Source of the DNA: an uncultured Oscillibacter sp.
Lineage (GTDB): Bacteria; Bacillota; Clostridia; Oscillospirales; Oscillospiraceae
Assembly (NCBI RefSeq): GCF_900544955.1
Contig: NZ_UQXD01000027.1
Span: forward strand, 1 to 30,983
Reading direction: 5' to 3'
Length of the DNA stretch: 30,983 nucleotides
Both the position numbers and the translations under genes were made by a program. The notes beneath the pieces were generated by a model. It was not told the origin of the DNA, did not search any database, and saw nothing but the letters and a program-made list of their open reading frames with translations. This document shows positions 7,512 through 15,919 of the stretch, piece by piece (within the stretch, counting starts at the first letter, position 1; each line of letters opens with the position of its first letter).

Positions 7512-8696
7512 TTACCGGACGGTGAGGCGCAGGATGGCCTCCATCTCCTCCGGCCCGATCTTCACGAAGCCGCCGTAGGGGAAGCCGTTGGGCTTTTCCC
7601 GCCGGTGGGCCACCATGGCGGGGATGTCCTCCTCCTTGGCGCCGTCGATCTCGCCGAAGGTGGTGGGCATGCCGATGGAGCGGAAGAACTCCCGCAGGCG
7701 GGCGATGCCCGCCCGGGCGGTGTTGGCGGGGCAGGCGAAGTCCATCTCGCAGCCGAACACCTCCACGGCCAGCTGGGCGAAGCGCATGGGGTTGTGCTCC
7801 ATGACGAACTCCATCCAGGCGGGCATCACCACCGCCAGACCCGCGCCGTGGGCGCAGTCGTAGAAGGCGGAGAGCTCATGCTCGATCTGGTGGCTGGCCC
7901 AGTCCTGGGCCCGGCCCACGCCGCAGCTGTTGTTGTGGGCCAGCATGCCCGCCCACATCAGATCCGCCCGGGCGGAGTAGCTGTCGGGATTGGCGATGGC
8001 CTTGGGGGCGGCGTCCACCACGGTCTTCAGCAGGGCCTGGCACAGCCGGTCCGTCAGGGCCACGTCGGGGGTGTTGGTGAAGTACCGCTCCAGGATGTGG
8101 GCCATCATGTCCACGGCGCCGCTGGCGGTCTGGTAGGCGGGGAGGGAGCAGGTGTACCGGGGGTTCAGCACGGAGAACTTGGGGCGGATCACGTCGGTCT
8201 TGGGGGCGCCCCACTTCAGGTTGCCCTCCTCCAGCGTGATCACCATGCTGTCGCTGCCCTCGCTGCCGGCGGCGGCGATGGTCAGCACGGTGCCCACGGG
8301 CAGGGTCTTTTCCACCTTGGCCTTGCCGGCGAAGAAGTCCCAGAAGTCGCCGTCGTACAGCGCGCCCACGCCGATGGCCTTGGCGGTGTCGATGACGCTG
8401 CCGCCGCCCACGGCCAGCAGGAAGTCCACGCCCTCCCGCCGGCAGATCTCGATACCCTCGTACACCTTGCCGCTGCGGGGGTTGGCCTGGACGCCGCTCA
8501 GCTCCGCCCAGGCGATGCCCGCCTCCGCCAAGGAGGCGGTGACGGCGTCAAAGGCGCCGTTGCGCTTGATGGAGCCGCCGCCGTACACCAGCAGCACCTT
8601 GGACCCGCCGAAGCGCCGCACCAGGGCGCCTACGCGCTGTTCCTCGCCGTCGCCGAAGGCGAAGAGGGTGGGGGAGTAGAACTCGAAATTGTCCAT
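7512..8696 (-). CDS. Iron-containing alcohol dehydrogenase (group III)
   Basis: NAD(P)H-dependent dehydrogenase resembling butanol dehydrogenase/YqhD proteins, which usually reduce aldehydes. Of its 394 residues, VGGGSVIDTAKAIG is the cofactor-binding signature. Likely Fe/Zn ligands are Asp196 and His200 (GAVDMMAHILERYF), His269 (DWASHQIEHELS) and His283 (CAHGAGLAVV). It is second in a two-gene minus-strand operon, 41 bp after a D-2-hydroxyacid dehydrogenase, under a MerR-type promoter. Aldehyde detoxification or fermentation are both plausible; the real substrate is unknown. Confidence 0.92.
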   Translation of the reverse strand: MDNFEFYSPTLFAFGDGEEQRVGALVRRFGGSKVLLVYGGGSIKRNGAFDAVTASLAEAGIAWAELSGVQANPRSGKVYEGIEICRREGVDFLLAVGGGSVIDTAKAIGVGALYDGDFWDFFAGKAKVEKTLPVGTVLTIAAAGSEGSDSMVITLEEGNLKWGAPKTDVIRPKFSVLNPRYTCSLPAYQTASGAVDMMAHILERYFTNTPDVALTDRLCQALLKTVVDAAPKAIANPDSYSARADLMWAGMLAHNNSCGVGRAQDWASHQIEHELSAFYDCAHGAGLAVVMPAWMEFVMEHNPMRFAQLAVEVFGCEMDFACPANTARAGIARLREFFRSIGMPTTFGEIDGAKEEDIPAMVAHRREKPNGFPYGGFVKIGPEEMEAILRLTVR

Positions 8697-8737
8697 GAAA
8701 ACATCCTTCTTTCTTCAAATTGGAAAATGATCTTTCA

Positions 8738-9712
8738 TCAATAGCCCCGCTTGCGGTCCACCAGGTGGGCCAGGGGGCGCCCAGCGGCGTAGTTGGCAAT
8801 GTCCGTGCAGAACATGTCCACGTTGACGTCGCAGGTGTAGCCCAGGGTCAGATTGCCAGAGGTGTGGGGGGTGAGGACCACGTTTTTGGCGTCCCACAGG
8901 GGGTCGTCCTTGGGCAGGGGCTCGGGCACCATCACGTCCAGGGCGGCGCCGGCGATCCGGCCGGCGTTCAGGGCCTCCACCAGGGCGTTCTGGTCCACCG
9001 CGGTGCCCCGGCCCACGTTGATGACGATGGCCGTCTCCGGCAGCAGGGCGATCCGCTCCCGGCTGAGGATGCCGGCGGTCTCCGCCGTGGCCGGCAGGGC
9101 CATCACCAGAATCTCCGCCTTGGGCAGCACCGCGTCCAGCTCCCCGATGGGGCGCACCTCGTCGTAGACGTCCTCCCGGGCCTTGCCGCTGCGGCTGAGG
9201 CCCACAATCCGGGAGGCCCCCATGCCCCGCATCCGCTGGGCCACATTGCTGCCGATGTTGCCGGTGCCCAGAATGGTGATCTCGCTGTCCCGGATGGACC
9301 GGATGGGCCGGGGGGGCGCCCAAATGTGCTGGCTGAGGGGGCCTGCGTACTCCGGCATCCGCCGCAGCAGCAGCAGCGCCACCATCACCACGTGCTCGGC
9401 GATGGTGGCGCCGTAGCCGTTGGAGTTGGTGAGCAGGCACGCCGGGTTTTGGAAGATGCCGTCGTCTTTGCAGTACACGTCCACCCCCGCGGAGGAGGCG
9501 CAGTACCATTGCAGGGTGGCGGGGGCGGAGCGCAGCAGCTCCGGGTCCTGGGCGTAGAGCACCTCGCAGTGCTGGAGGCAGGCCTTGGCCTCCTCAAACT
9601 GGTCCGTGGTGAAGTAGTGGGCGGTCATGCCCGCCGCCCGGGCGGCGGCGTCGATCCGCTCCCGGTGGGTCTCGGTGAGAAAGTCCTGGAAAATACAGAT
9701 GTCGCGGCTCAT
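8738..9712 (-). CDS. D-2-hydroxyacid dehydrogenase family protein
   Basis: NAD(P)-dependent oxidoreductase of the phosphoglycerate dehydrogenase/glyoxylate reductase superfamily, 324 residues. The Rossmann motif is GTGNIGSNVA. The catalytic Arg lies in NVGRGTAVD, Glu in VPEPLPKDDPLW and His in LTPHTSGN. The RMRGMGASRIVGLSRSGK stretch places a polar residue and Arg after the second beta strand, which may favour NADP(H), an inference only. It is first gene after the MerR-type operator and probably acts with the alcohol dehydrogenase on a reactive carbonyl or hydroxyacid. ATG 9712 has AAGGAGG upstream. Confidence 0.9.
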   Translation of the reverse strand: MSRDICIFQDFLTETHRERIDAAARAAGMTAHYFTTDQFEEAKACLQHCEVLYAQDPELLRSAPATLQWYCASSAGVDVYCKDDGIFQNPACLLTNSNGYGATIAEHVVMVALLLLRRMPEYAGPLSQHIWAPPRPIRSIRDSEITILGTGNIGSNVAQRMRGMGASRIVGLSRSGKAREDVYDEVRPIGELDAVLPKAEILVMALPATAETAGILSRERIALLPETAIVINVGRGTAVDQNALVEALNAGRIAGAALDVMVPEPLPKDDPLWDAKNVVLTPHTSGNLTLGYTCDVNVDMFCTDIANYAAGRPLAHLVDRKRGY

Positions 9713-9736
9713 GATGAAAAACCTCCTTATTTACAA

Positions 9737-9767
9737 ACCATAGCACTTCAAGTATACTTGAAGTCAA
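9737..9767 (-). promoter_or_regulatory. MerR-type promoter and 20-bp palindromic operator
   Basis: A perfect 20-bp palindrome, ACTTCAAGTATACTTGAAGT (9745-9764), lies in the spacer of the minus-strand promoter TTGACT (9762-9767) / TATGGT (9737-9742). The spacer is 19 bp. Over-long 19-20 bp spacers with a centred palindrome are the hallmark of promoters that MerR proteins activate by DNA distortion. The merR gene is transcribed the other way. Confidence 0.88.
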
Positions 9768-9801
9768 GGGCTATTTCAAAAAAATGAAGGGACGTGGACG
9801 G

Positions 9802-10182
9802 ATGACCTATACGATCAAGGAGCTGGGGGCCCGCTTCGGCCTGCCCGCCTCCACCCTGCGGTACTACGAGGAGGTGGGACTGTTGAAGCAGGTGGGGCGG
9901 ACGCCGGAGCACCAGCGGGTGTATGAGGAGCAGCACCTCCGGCGGCTGGAGTCCATCTGCTGTTTCAAGGGCACCGGCATGACGATTCCCCAGATGCGGG
10001 AGCTCTTCGGCTACATCGAGGGCGGCGCGGCGCACGTGGACGAGATTTTGGCGCTGCTGGAGGCCCAGCGGGAGAAGACCCAGCGGCAGATTGTGGAGAT
10101 GCAGACGAACCTGGCCCATGTGGAGCGGAAGATCCGCCGCTACGCCGCCATGAAGGCGGCGGCGGAGGGAAAAGAGGCGTAA
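9802..10182 (+). CDS. MerR-family transcriptional regulator
   Basis: Regulator of 126 residues if started at the ATG at 9802 (MTYTIKELGARFGLPASTLRYYEEVGLL), which matches the usual MerR start and has GAAGGGA about 9 nt upstream; an in-frame ATG at 9784 would add six residues. The winged HTH is followed by RRLESICCFKGTGMTIPQMRELF and a C-terminal dimerisation coiled coil. There is no metal-binding cysteine pattern at the C-terminus, so it resembles AdhR/NmlR-type members that sense organic electrophiles. The divergent dehydrogenase operon is the obvious target through the palindrome at 9745-9764. Confidence 0.92.
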   Translation: MTYTIKELGARFGLPASTLRYYEEVGLLKQVGRTPEHQRVYEEQHLRRLESICCFKGTGMTIPQMRELFGYIEGGAAHVDEILALLEAQREKTQRQIVEMQTNLAHVERKIRRYAAMKAAAEGKEA

Positions 10183-10195
10183 ATCCCAGCGGTTT

Positions 10196-10229
10196 CCGGG
10201 ACGGCGGAGCACAGGCTCCGCCGTCCCGG
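10196..10229. terminator. Shared hairpin between convergent merR and FAD oxidoreductase
   Basis: A perfect 15-bp stem, CCGGGACGGCGGAGC with loop ACAG. No strong T-run on either side, so the termination call rests on stem strength and convergent placement. Confidence 0.65.
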
Positions 10230-10246
10230 TCCGCGTTTTCGGCGTC

Positions 10247-11851
10247 TCAGGGTCGGCAGCCCCCCAGGGCGGCGCACACCTGCTCGGCGGCCCGCATTCC
10301 GTCCGCCGCGGCGGAGAGGATCCCCCCGGCGTAACCCGCCCCCTCGCCGCAGGGGAACAGCCCCGGCAGGGAGGCCTGGCCGCCCTCGTCCCGGGGAATG
10401 CGGACGGGAGAGGAGGTGCGGCTCTCCACGGCGGTGAGCACCGCGTCGGGGTGGTCGTAGCCCCGGAGCTTCCGGCCCAGCAGGGGCAGGGCCTCCTCCA
10501 GGGCGGCGGACACGAAGGGGGGCAGGCAGCGGTGCAGGTCCGTCCAGGTGACGCTGGGGCGGTAGCTAGGGGTCACGCCGCCGCATCCGACGGAGGGCCG
10601 CCCCGCCAGAAAATCCCCCACCCGCTGGGCCGGGGCCCGGTAGCCCCCGCCGCCCAGGGCGTAGGCCTCCTCCTCCAGCCGCCGCTGGAAAGCGATGCCC
10701 GCCAGGGGGGAGCCGTCGCCGCCGAAGTCGGCGGGGGTGACGTTGACCAGCAGGGCGCCGTTGATGTTCTCCCTGTCCCGGGCGAAGGCGCTCATGCCGT
10801 TGGTCACCACCCGGTCCTCCTCCGACGCGGCGGCCACCACCTCCCCGCCGGGGCAGACACAGAAGGAGAAGACGGAGCGGCCGCCCGGGAGGTGGCAGGC
10901 GAGCTGGTAGGTGGAGGCGGGCAGTCCCGGGCGCCCGGCGAACTGCCGGTACTGGGCGGCGTCGCAGTCCGCCTGGCGCTGCTCGATCCGCACCCCCACG
11001 GCGAAGGCCTTGGCCTCCATGGCGACGCCCCGCCGGTGGAGCATGGCGAAGGTGTCCCGGGCGGAGTGGCCGGGGCACAGTACCAGAGCGCGGCAGGGGA
11101 GAGCGTAGGTCCCCTCCGGCCCCGCCACGGTGACGGCGGCCAGGGCCCCCTCCCGAATATCCAGGTCCTCCAGGCGGCTTTCAAAGCGGATGTCCGCCCC
11201 CAGGTCCAGCAGTTTTTGCCGCAGCCGCTGGAGGACCCGGTAGAGGTAGTCGGTGCCCACATGGGGCTTGGCGTCGATGAGGATGTCCTCCGGCGCCCCG
11301 CAGCTCACCAGGGTCTCCAGAATCCAGCGGTGGCGGATGTCCCGGGTGCCGGTGTTCAGCTTCCCATCGGAGAAGGCCCCGGCGCCCCCCTCGCCAAACT
11401 GGACGTTGGAGGCGGGGTCCAGTTCACCGGTGGACCAAAACTGGTCCACATCCGCCTTCCGCCGCTCCACCGGCCGCCCCCGCTCCAGCAGGATGGGCCG
11501 CAGGCCCGCCCGGGCCAGCACCAAGGCGGCGAACAGCCCGGCGGGCCCGGCGCCCACCACCACCGGCGGCACCGCCGGCGCAGGCAGGGGGGCGGGCAGG
11601 AGATAGAGGTCTCCCCGCTCCAGGCGGGAGACCTTTTTGCTGCGGCAGCGCTTCAAGACGGCGGCCTCGTCCTTCACGGCGGCCTCCACCGTGTAGACCA
11701 GGCTCACCGCCTCCCGGGCGTCCACGCTGCGGCGCAGCACCCGGAGGGAGAGCAGCTCCTTCTCCCGGACCTTCAGCAGCCGGGCGGCCTGGGCGGCCAG
11801 AGCGGCCATATCCGCCCCGGGGGGCAGCTTGATGTTCTCAATTTTCAGCAA
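10247..11851 (-). CDS. COG2509 FAD-dependent oxidoreductase
   Basis: Uncharacterised flavoprotein family of 534 residues. A short N-terminal alpha/beta domain (about 1-90) precedes the FAD Rossmann motif VVVGAGPAGLFAALVLARAG. FGEGGAGAFSDGKLNTGTRD is a family signature, and the C-terminal GLFPCGEGAGYAGGILSAAADGMRAAEQV closes the FAD site. Cellular function is not established for the family. The frame starts at a TTG at 11851 (LKIENIKLP follows), with GAAAGGA 8 nt upstream and no nearby ATG, so a TTG start is proposed. Single gene with its own promoter, divergent from htrA. Confidence 0.88.
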   Translation of the reverse strand: MLKIENIKLPPGADMAALAAQAARLLKVREKELLSLRVLRRSVDAREAVSLVYTVEAAVKDEAAVLKRCRSKKVSRLERGDLYLLPAPLPAPAVPPVVVGAGPAGLFAALVLARAGLRPILLERGRPVERRKADVDQFWSTGELDPASNVQFGEGGAGAFSDGKLNTGTRDIRHRWILETLVSCGAPEDILIDAKPHVGTDYLYRVLQRLRQKLLDLGADIRFESRLEDLDIREGALAAVTVAGPEGTYALPCRALVLCPGHSARDTFAMLHRRGVAMEAKAFAVGVRIEQRQADCDAAQYRQFAGRPGLPASTYQLACHLPGGRSVFSFCVCPGGEVVAAASEEDRVVTNGMSAFARDRENINGALLVNVTPADFGGDGSPLAGIAFQRRLEEEAYALGGGGYRAPAQRVGDFLAGRPSVGCGGVTPSYRPSVTWTDLHRCLPPFVSAALEEALPLLGRKLRGYDHPDAVLTAVESRTSSPVRIPRDEGGQASLPGLFPCGEGAGYAGGILSAAADGMRAAEQVCAALGGCRP

Positions 11852-11883
11852 GGCGGTTGTTCCTTTCAGAGGTTGTCATCCCC

Positions 11884-11912
11884 ATCATAGCACAGTTTTT
11901 CAAGCAGGAAAA
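11884..11912 (-). promoter_or_regulatory. Candidate promoter of the FAD oxidoreductase
   Basis: Minus-strand TTTTCC (11907-11912), 17-bp spacer ending TGTGC, and TATGAT (11884-11889). The TG one base before the -10 makes it an extended -10 promoter, which fits the poor -35. The 11852-12120 gap otherwise holds the htrA leader, with no clear promoter that I can fix. Confidence 0.5.
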
Positions 11913-12120
11913 CCAGTTTTGGAAAATTTCAGGATTCACAAATGGTTCAAAACTCTTTCAGGGATTTTTAAGTTACCCGCCCTATACTAAGGCCAAGCTC
12001 AAGGAAGGCGGAACGAAAGTTCAGGGAATGTGCAAAGTTCCTTCACGGGTTCGACATAAGTTCCCTGTATACTGCGTTCTGACAAAGGAAAAAACGGGAT
12101 ACATAGAAGGAGGAGTCAAT

Positions 12121-13527
12121 ATGTATAACGATGAACAGAATCTGTATCATTACACCTATCGCAAAGACGGCAGCGAGTCCAGCCAGGGCTCCCGCCCCTC
12201 GGTGGACGACCAGCTCCGCCAATATCAGTCCGGCCCCCAGGAGCCGGTCCAGGAGATGAAGCCTGTGAAAAAGAACCGCATGGGAACGAAGGTGGCCGCG
12301 CTGGCCCTGTGCTGCGCCCTGCTGGGCGGCGCCGCAGGCGGCGGCGTGGTCTACGCCGCCGGACGCTCCGGCGGGACGGCCTCCGAGGTCAACGTCAGCA
12401 GCCGCCCGGCCACTCCGGTGGCGGTGAAGAGCGTGGACGGCAAGACCCTGATGAGCGACGCGGAGGTTTACGCCGCCAACGTCAACAGCGTGGTCTCCAT
12501 CAACGTCACCGGCACCAGCGGCACCAACTTCTTCGGCCAGGCGGTGCAGACCGCCTCCGCCGGCAGCGGCTTCATCCTCACCAAGGACGGTTATATCGTC
12601 ACCAACTACCACGTGGTGAAGGACGCCGACACCGTGAAGGTCACCATGTACAACGGCGACAGCTATGACGCCCGCTATATCGGCGGCGACGAGGACTACG
12701 ACATCGCCGTGATCAAGGTGGAGGCCGCGAACCTCCCCGCCGTCACCCTGGGCAACAGCGACAATCTGAACGTGGGCGACCACGTGCTGGCCATCGGCAA
12801 CCCCCTGGGAGAGCTGACCTTCTCCATGAGCGAGGGCATCGCCTCCTCTGTGAACCGGGCCATCAACGTCAACGGCACCCCCTTCAACATGATCCAGGTG
12901 ACCGCCTCCATCAACCCCGGCAACTCCGGCGGCCCCCTGCTCAACAGCTACGGCGAGGTGGTGGGCATCGTCTCCGCCAAGTACTCCAGCTACTCCAGTG
13001 AGAGCGTGGAGGGCCTGGGCTTCGCCATCCCCATCAACGACGTGGTGGCCATGATCGAGGACATCATGACCAACGGCTACGTGACCAACAAGCCCTATCT
13101 GGGCATTACCGGCGGCTCCATGACCAGCCAGATGGCGGCCCAGTACCGCTACGACGTGACCAGCGGCGTCTTCGTCTACTCCGTGGAGGAGAACGCCGCC
13201 GCCGCCAAGGCGGGGCTGAAGATGGGCGACGTCATCACCAAGGTGGACGATCACGCCATCGCCACCATGGAGGATTTGACGGCGGTCAAGAAGCAGTACG
13301 CCGCCGGGGACAGCGCCACCTTCACCGTCTACCGGGACGGCCAGGAGACCACCCTGGAGGTCACCTGGGACTCTGTGCCCGCTGACCGGCAGAGCACCGA
13401 AACCCAGCAGCAGGCCCCGCAGAACCAGCAGGGCGGCCAGTCCGGCGGGTATGACCCCTTCGACGACCTCTTCCGCTACTTCTACGGCGGCGGCTACAAC
13501 GGCAGCAGCGTCCGGGACGCCGCTTAA
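12121..13527 (+). CDS. Membrane-anchored HtrA/DegP-like serine protease
   Basis: Trypsin-fold protease with a PDZ domain, for quality control of proteins outside the membrane. The start at 12121 (MYNDEQNLYHYTYR) is chosen because AGAAGGAGGAG lies just upstream; the frame is open further 5'. The 468 residues comprise a cytoplasmic tail of about 55, one membrane segment (about 57-80), the protease domain with catalytic His164 (TNYHVV), Asp194 (DYDIAV) and Ser269 (GNSGGP), a PDZ domain from about 325 to 415, and a Gln-rich, Gly/Tyr-rich tail. This is the HtrA layout of Bacillota. Which of several paralogues it is cannot be told. Confidence 0.94.
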   Translation: MYNDEQNLYHYTYRKDGSESSQGSRPSVDDQLRQYQSGPQEPVQEMKPVKKNRMGTKVAALALCCALLGGAAGGGVVYAAGRSGGTASEVNVSSRPATPVAVKSVDGKTLMSDAEVYAANVNSVVSINVTGTSGTNFFGQAVQTASAGSGFILTKDGYIVTNYHVVKDADTVKVTMYNGDSYDARYIGGDEDYDIAVIKVEAANLPAVTLGNSDNLNVGDHVLAIGNPLGELTFSMSEGIASSVNRAINVNGTPFNMIQVTASINPGNSGGPLLNSYGEVVGIVSAKYSSYSSESVEGLGFAIPINDVVAMIEDIMTNGYVTNKPYLGITGGSMTSQMAAQYRYDVTSGVFVYSVEENAAAAKAGLKMGDVITKVDDHAIATMEDLTAVKKQYAAGDSATFTVYRDGQETTLEVTWDSVPADRQSTETQQQAPQNQQGGQSGGYDPFDDLFRYFYGGGYNGSSVRDAA

Positions 13528-13611
13528 CTTCCCGGCCCGTGTCTGACGGCGGCCCCGCGGCAATCGCTGCGGCAAGGCAAACGGCTGCCATTGCGGCGGA
13601 CACTTTGAATG

Positions 13612-13646
13612 AAAAAGCGCACCGTTTTTAACGGTGCGCTTTTTTT
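13612..13646. terminator. Bidirectional terminator between htrA and the 35-residue gene
   Basis: AAAAAGCGCACCGTT (13612-13626), loop TTT, and the complementary arm 13630-13644 followed by more T. A and T runs on both flanks let it serve both convergent genes. Confidence 0.9.
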
Positions 13647-13666
13647 AAAAAATTAGGAGCCGGGGA

Positions 13667-13774
13667 TTACTCCTGATCTTCCGAGTTGCCATCCTTTTTC
13701 TTTTTGCTGTTGACGACGGCGACCACCACCATGATGACAATGAATGCAACGATTAAGATGCCAGCGGGTTCCAT
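13667..13774 (-). CDS. Small single-pass membrane protein, unknown function
   Basis: A 35-residue peptide, MEPAGILIVAF followed by IVIMVVVAVVNSKKKKDGNSEDQE. Residues about 4-22 are one hydrophobic helix and the rest is a Lys-rich then acidic cytoplasmic tail. The longer frame starts at 13876, but the ATG at 13774 carries AAAGGAGG at 8 nt, which is decisive. It ends at the shared terminator with htrA. I do not recognise the family. Nothing ties it to HtrA except adjacency. Confidence 0.7.
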   Translation of the reverse strand: MEPAGILIVAFIVIMVVVAVVNSKKKKDGNSEDQE

Positions 13775-13940
13775 AAGTACGCCTCCTTTTAGTATTAACG
13801 ACTTCTTGTCAAAAAATAAATATTTTTTAACAGAATCTTTATATTGAAGTATAGCGAAAAAAGTGACAAAAAGCAAGAACTTTTTTGGGAAGGATTGGGC
13901 ACAATGCTGGGCGGGAAACCGACTGGCGGAGAAGAAGCAA

Positions 13941-13985
13941 AAAAAGGGGGATTAGGCGGCCATATGTAGCTACACCGCCGATCCC
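13941..13985 (-). terminator. Orphan minus-strand terminator at the island edge
   Basis: GGGATT-A-GGCGG (13948-13959) pairs with CCGCC-GATCCC (13975-13985), with one bulge and one wobble. On the minus strand it is followed by CCCCC and seven T (from AAAAAAAGGGGG). No intact minus-strand gene ends here. Confidence 0.6.
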
Positions 13986-14086
13986 TCCGTATTGCCGGTT
14001 CCCTCTAGTTTCGCATCATTCAAACCCATGGACGGCTTTGCCGACGCGTCCACAAAAAGGCTGCGTTCCCAGCGGTTTGACTTGCT
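13970..14086 (-). pseudogene. Possible 3' remnant of a minus-strand gene
   Basis: A 38-codon open stretch on the minus strand, from just after a TGA (14087-14089) to a TAG (13970-13972). It ends MGLNDAKLEGTGNTEGSAV, plausible as a protein C-terminus, and runs directly into the orphan terminator. It lacks a start with a ribosome binding site. It could be the tail of a gene cut off when the island arrived. Short length makes chance openness quite possible, and the plus strand is also open here. Confidence 0.3.
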
Positions 14087-14105
14087 TCATCGAATAGAGT
14101 ATAGT
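14077..14105 (+). promoter_or_regulatory. Sigma-A promoter of the NtrC-like regulator
   Basis: TTGACT (14077-14082), 17-bp spacer, TATAGT (14100-14105). The predicted start point near 14112 gives a leader of about 78 nt before the ATG at 14190 and argues against the longer frame that opens at 13992. The 13877-14076 stretch holds only the orphan terminator and remnant. Confidence 0.75.
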
Positions 14106-14189
14106 AAATTCAAATTCTATCATGCAATGTATGCACAGCCGGTATCTGGTCACTTGTATGTATCATTGAGGGAAGGGGCGGAAACAAAA

Positions 14190-15899
14190 ATGAGCAACAT
14201 TCTTCACGAGATGAAGCCGACTCTCATGAAATACTCGGATATCATCACGCGGGTGATTGGGGCGCCCGTATCCATTTTCGATTCTGAAGAAAACCGGCTG
14301 ACCTATGGTGGAAAACTGGATGCATCCAATGTGGTGTTGAATGGGAATATTGGAAGAACCACCCTAAAGACCGGAGAAGTGCAAGTTATGCTGGAGCCTT
14401 TTGGGCACCCTGGATGCAAGGACTGTCATTATAGGGACCAATGCCCTGATATTGTGCAGATTTGGGTGCCGATTTTGCTTCACGAAAACGTGATTGGGGC
14501 GATTACGCTCAACCCCGAGACGCCCCAGCAAATGAAAAAAATTCTGCGAAATCACAAATCCTATCTTCTTTTTCTGAAACAGATCGCTGGCTTTATTTCC
14601 ACAGAAGCTGATCAGACAACTGCAATTCAGCGGAACGAAACCCTTCTCCGACTGCTGGAAACAGTCATCGACCAGATTGATTCTGGTGTGATGGTGCTGG
14701 ATCGAAACTACAAGATTCTTCGCCTGAATAAGGCTGGAATGCAGCTTCTTCACAGCCATTTTCCAGAACTTCGGTCACGGATTATCTCCCTGGAGCCTAC
14801 TGGAGAGAAGATAGACTCACAATCGGAGTATCTAATTGGTGATGGAATCACCCAGTATGCGGTGGTGGGAAATCTGTACCATATTGATATGGATATTTAT
14901 TCTGAAGTGTTCATTTTCTCCGCCTCAAACGCCGCTAAAAATTGGGTTGGACAGAAATCTCTCTATAAAAGCATTATTGGCACCTCTCCGGAAATTCAGG
15001 CGGTGCGCACACAGGTTCTCAATGCGGGCAATTCTTCGTCTTGCGTACTGATTTCCGCAGAAAACGGACTTCAAACCGAATTGTTTGCCCGGGCCATTCA
15101 CAACGAGAGCGGCCGCCGCAGTCAGCCGTTTGTTCGCGTGGACTGCGCGGCGATGGCCGAGCAGGATCTGCTGGAGTATCTTTTTGGGTCGGTAACAATC
15201 TCCAATGTGGCGGGGAGCCGCGGAAAACCCGGGCGCATCGAGGCGGCTTCCGGCGGAACGCTGTATCTGGACGATATCTCGGCGCTGCCTAGATCAGCCC
15301 AGAAAAAGCTCATTCCTTTGGTGGAGAGAAAAGCAATTCTGCGCGGCGGTTCCAAAAAGGAGCGGCGGGTAGACGTCCGCGTGATTGCTTCCACCAAGGA
15401 AAATCTGGATCGGGTTTGCAAAAAGGGGCTTTTTGATCAGGAACTGTACTATCTCATCAATGTGATTCACATCCATATCCCGCCTCTCCGGAGCCGGAGG
15501 GAGGACATTCGCCCGCTGGCAGCCTACTACATTCGGTTTTATGCAGAGGAACTGGACAAGTCCATCCAGAACATTGAGGATGCGTTTTGGGACCGGGTGA
15601 TTGCCTATGATTGGCCGGGAAATATTCAAGAGCTGCGCAGCGCTATGGAATATGTGATAAATATGGTGGCCTACCCACAGGAGATCCGAGCGGATTTATT
15701 ACCGGCGCGAGTGGTCTCCTCAGTAGAATCCCAACTGCCGCCTACCTTCAATTTGGAAGAGGCGGAGCGGGCCATCATCAGACGGGCACTGGCGTATCGG
15801 CGGGAAAAGCATGTTTCTAATGAAGATCTGGCGCGGATGCTGGGAGTAGGCGCTGCGACCCTTTATAGAAAAATAAAAAAATACGGATTTGACGACTGA
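14190..15899 (+). CDS. NtrC-like regulator with degenerate AAA+ domain
   Basis: 569 residues from the ATG at 14190; the frame opens earlier at a TTG, but the promoter lies between. The N-terminal sensor has a cysteine cluster, Cys76-x2-Cys79-x5-Cys85. A PAS-like domain is at about 155-250, an AAA+ domain at about 263-500 and a Fis-type HTH at about 522-566 (SNEDLARMLGVGAATLYRKI). The AAA+ core is degraded: Walker A reads SAENGLQTELFARAIH instead of GESGTGKELFARAIH, the GAFTGA loop is absent (LFGSVTISNVAGSRGKPG), Walker B is LYLDDIS, and LYYRLN is LYYLIN, losing an arginine finger. It therefore probably regulates without ATP hydrolysis or sigma-54, as TyrR does at some promoters. The likely target is the downstream pepD-dpaL set. 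Confidence 0.88.
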   Translation: MSNILHEMKPTLMKYSDIITRVIGAPVSIFDSEENRLTYGGKLDASNVVLNGNIGRTTLKTGEVQVMLEPFGHPGCKDCHYRDQCPDIVQIWVPILLHENVIGAITLNPETPQQMKKILRNHKSYLLFLKQIAGFISTEADQTTAIQRNETLLRLLETVIDQIDSGVMVLDRNYKILRLNKAGMQLLHSHFPELRSRIISLEPTGEKIDSQSEYLIGDGITQYAVVGNLYHIDMDIYSEVFIFSASNAAKNWVGQKSLYKSIIGTSPEIQAVRTQVLNAGNSSSCVLISAENGLQTELFARAIHNESGRRSQPFVRVDCAAMAEQDLLEYLFGSVTISNVAGSRGKPGRIEAASGGTLYLDDISALPRSAQKKLIPLVERKAILRGGSKKERRVDVRVIASTKENLDRVCKKGLFDQELYYLINVIHIHIPPLRSRREDIRPLAAYYIRFYAEELDKSIQNIEDAFWDRVIAYDWPGNIQELRSAMEYVINMVAYPQEIRADLLPARVVSSVESQLPPTFNLEEAERAIIRRALAYRREKHVSNEDLARMLGVGAATLYRKIKKYGFDD

Positions 15900-15919
15900 A
15901 TATCCACGGTCGCCCACGA

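Noticed and set aside
13992..14189. Longer N-terminus for the NtrC-like regulator (TTG start at 13992)
   Set aside because: A strong promoter lies inside this stretch at 14077-14105, and the residues added do not look like a domain.
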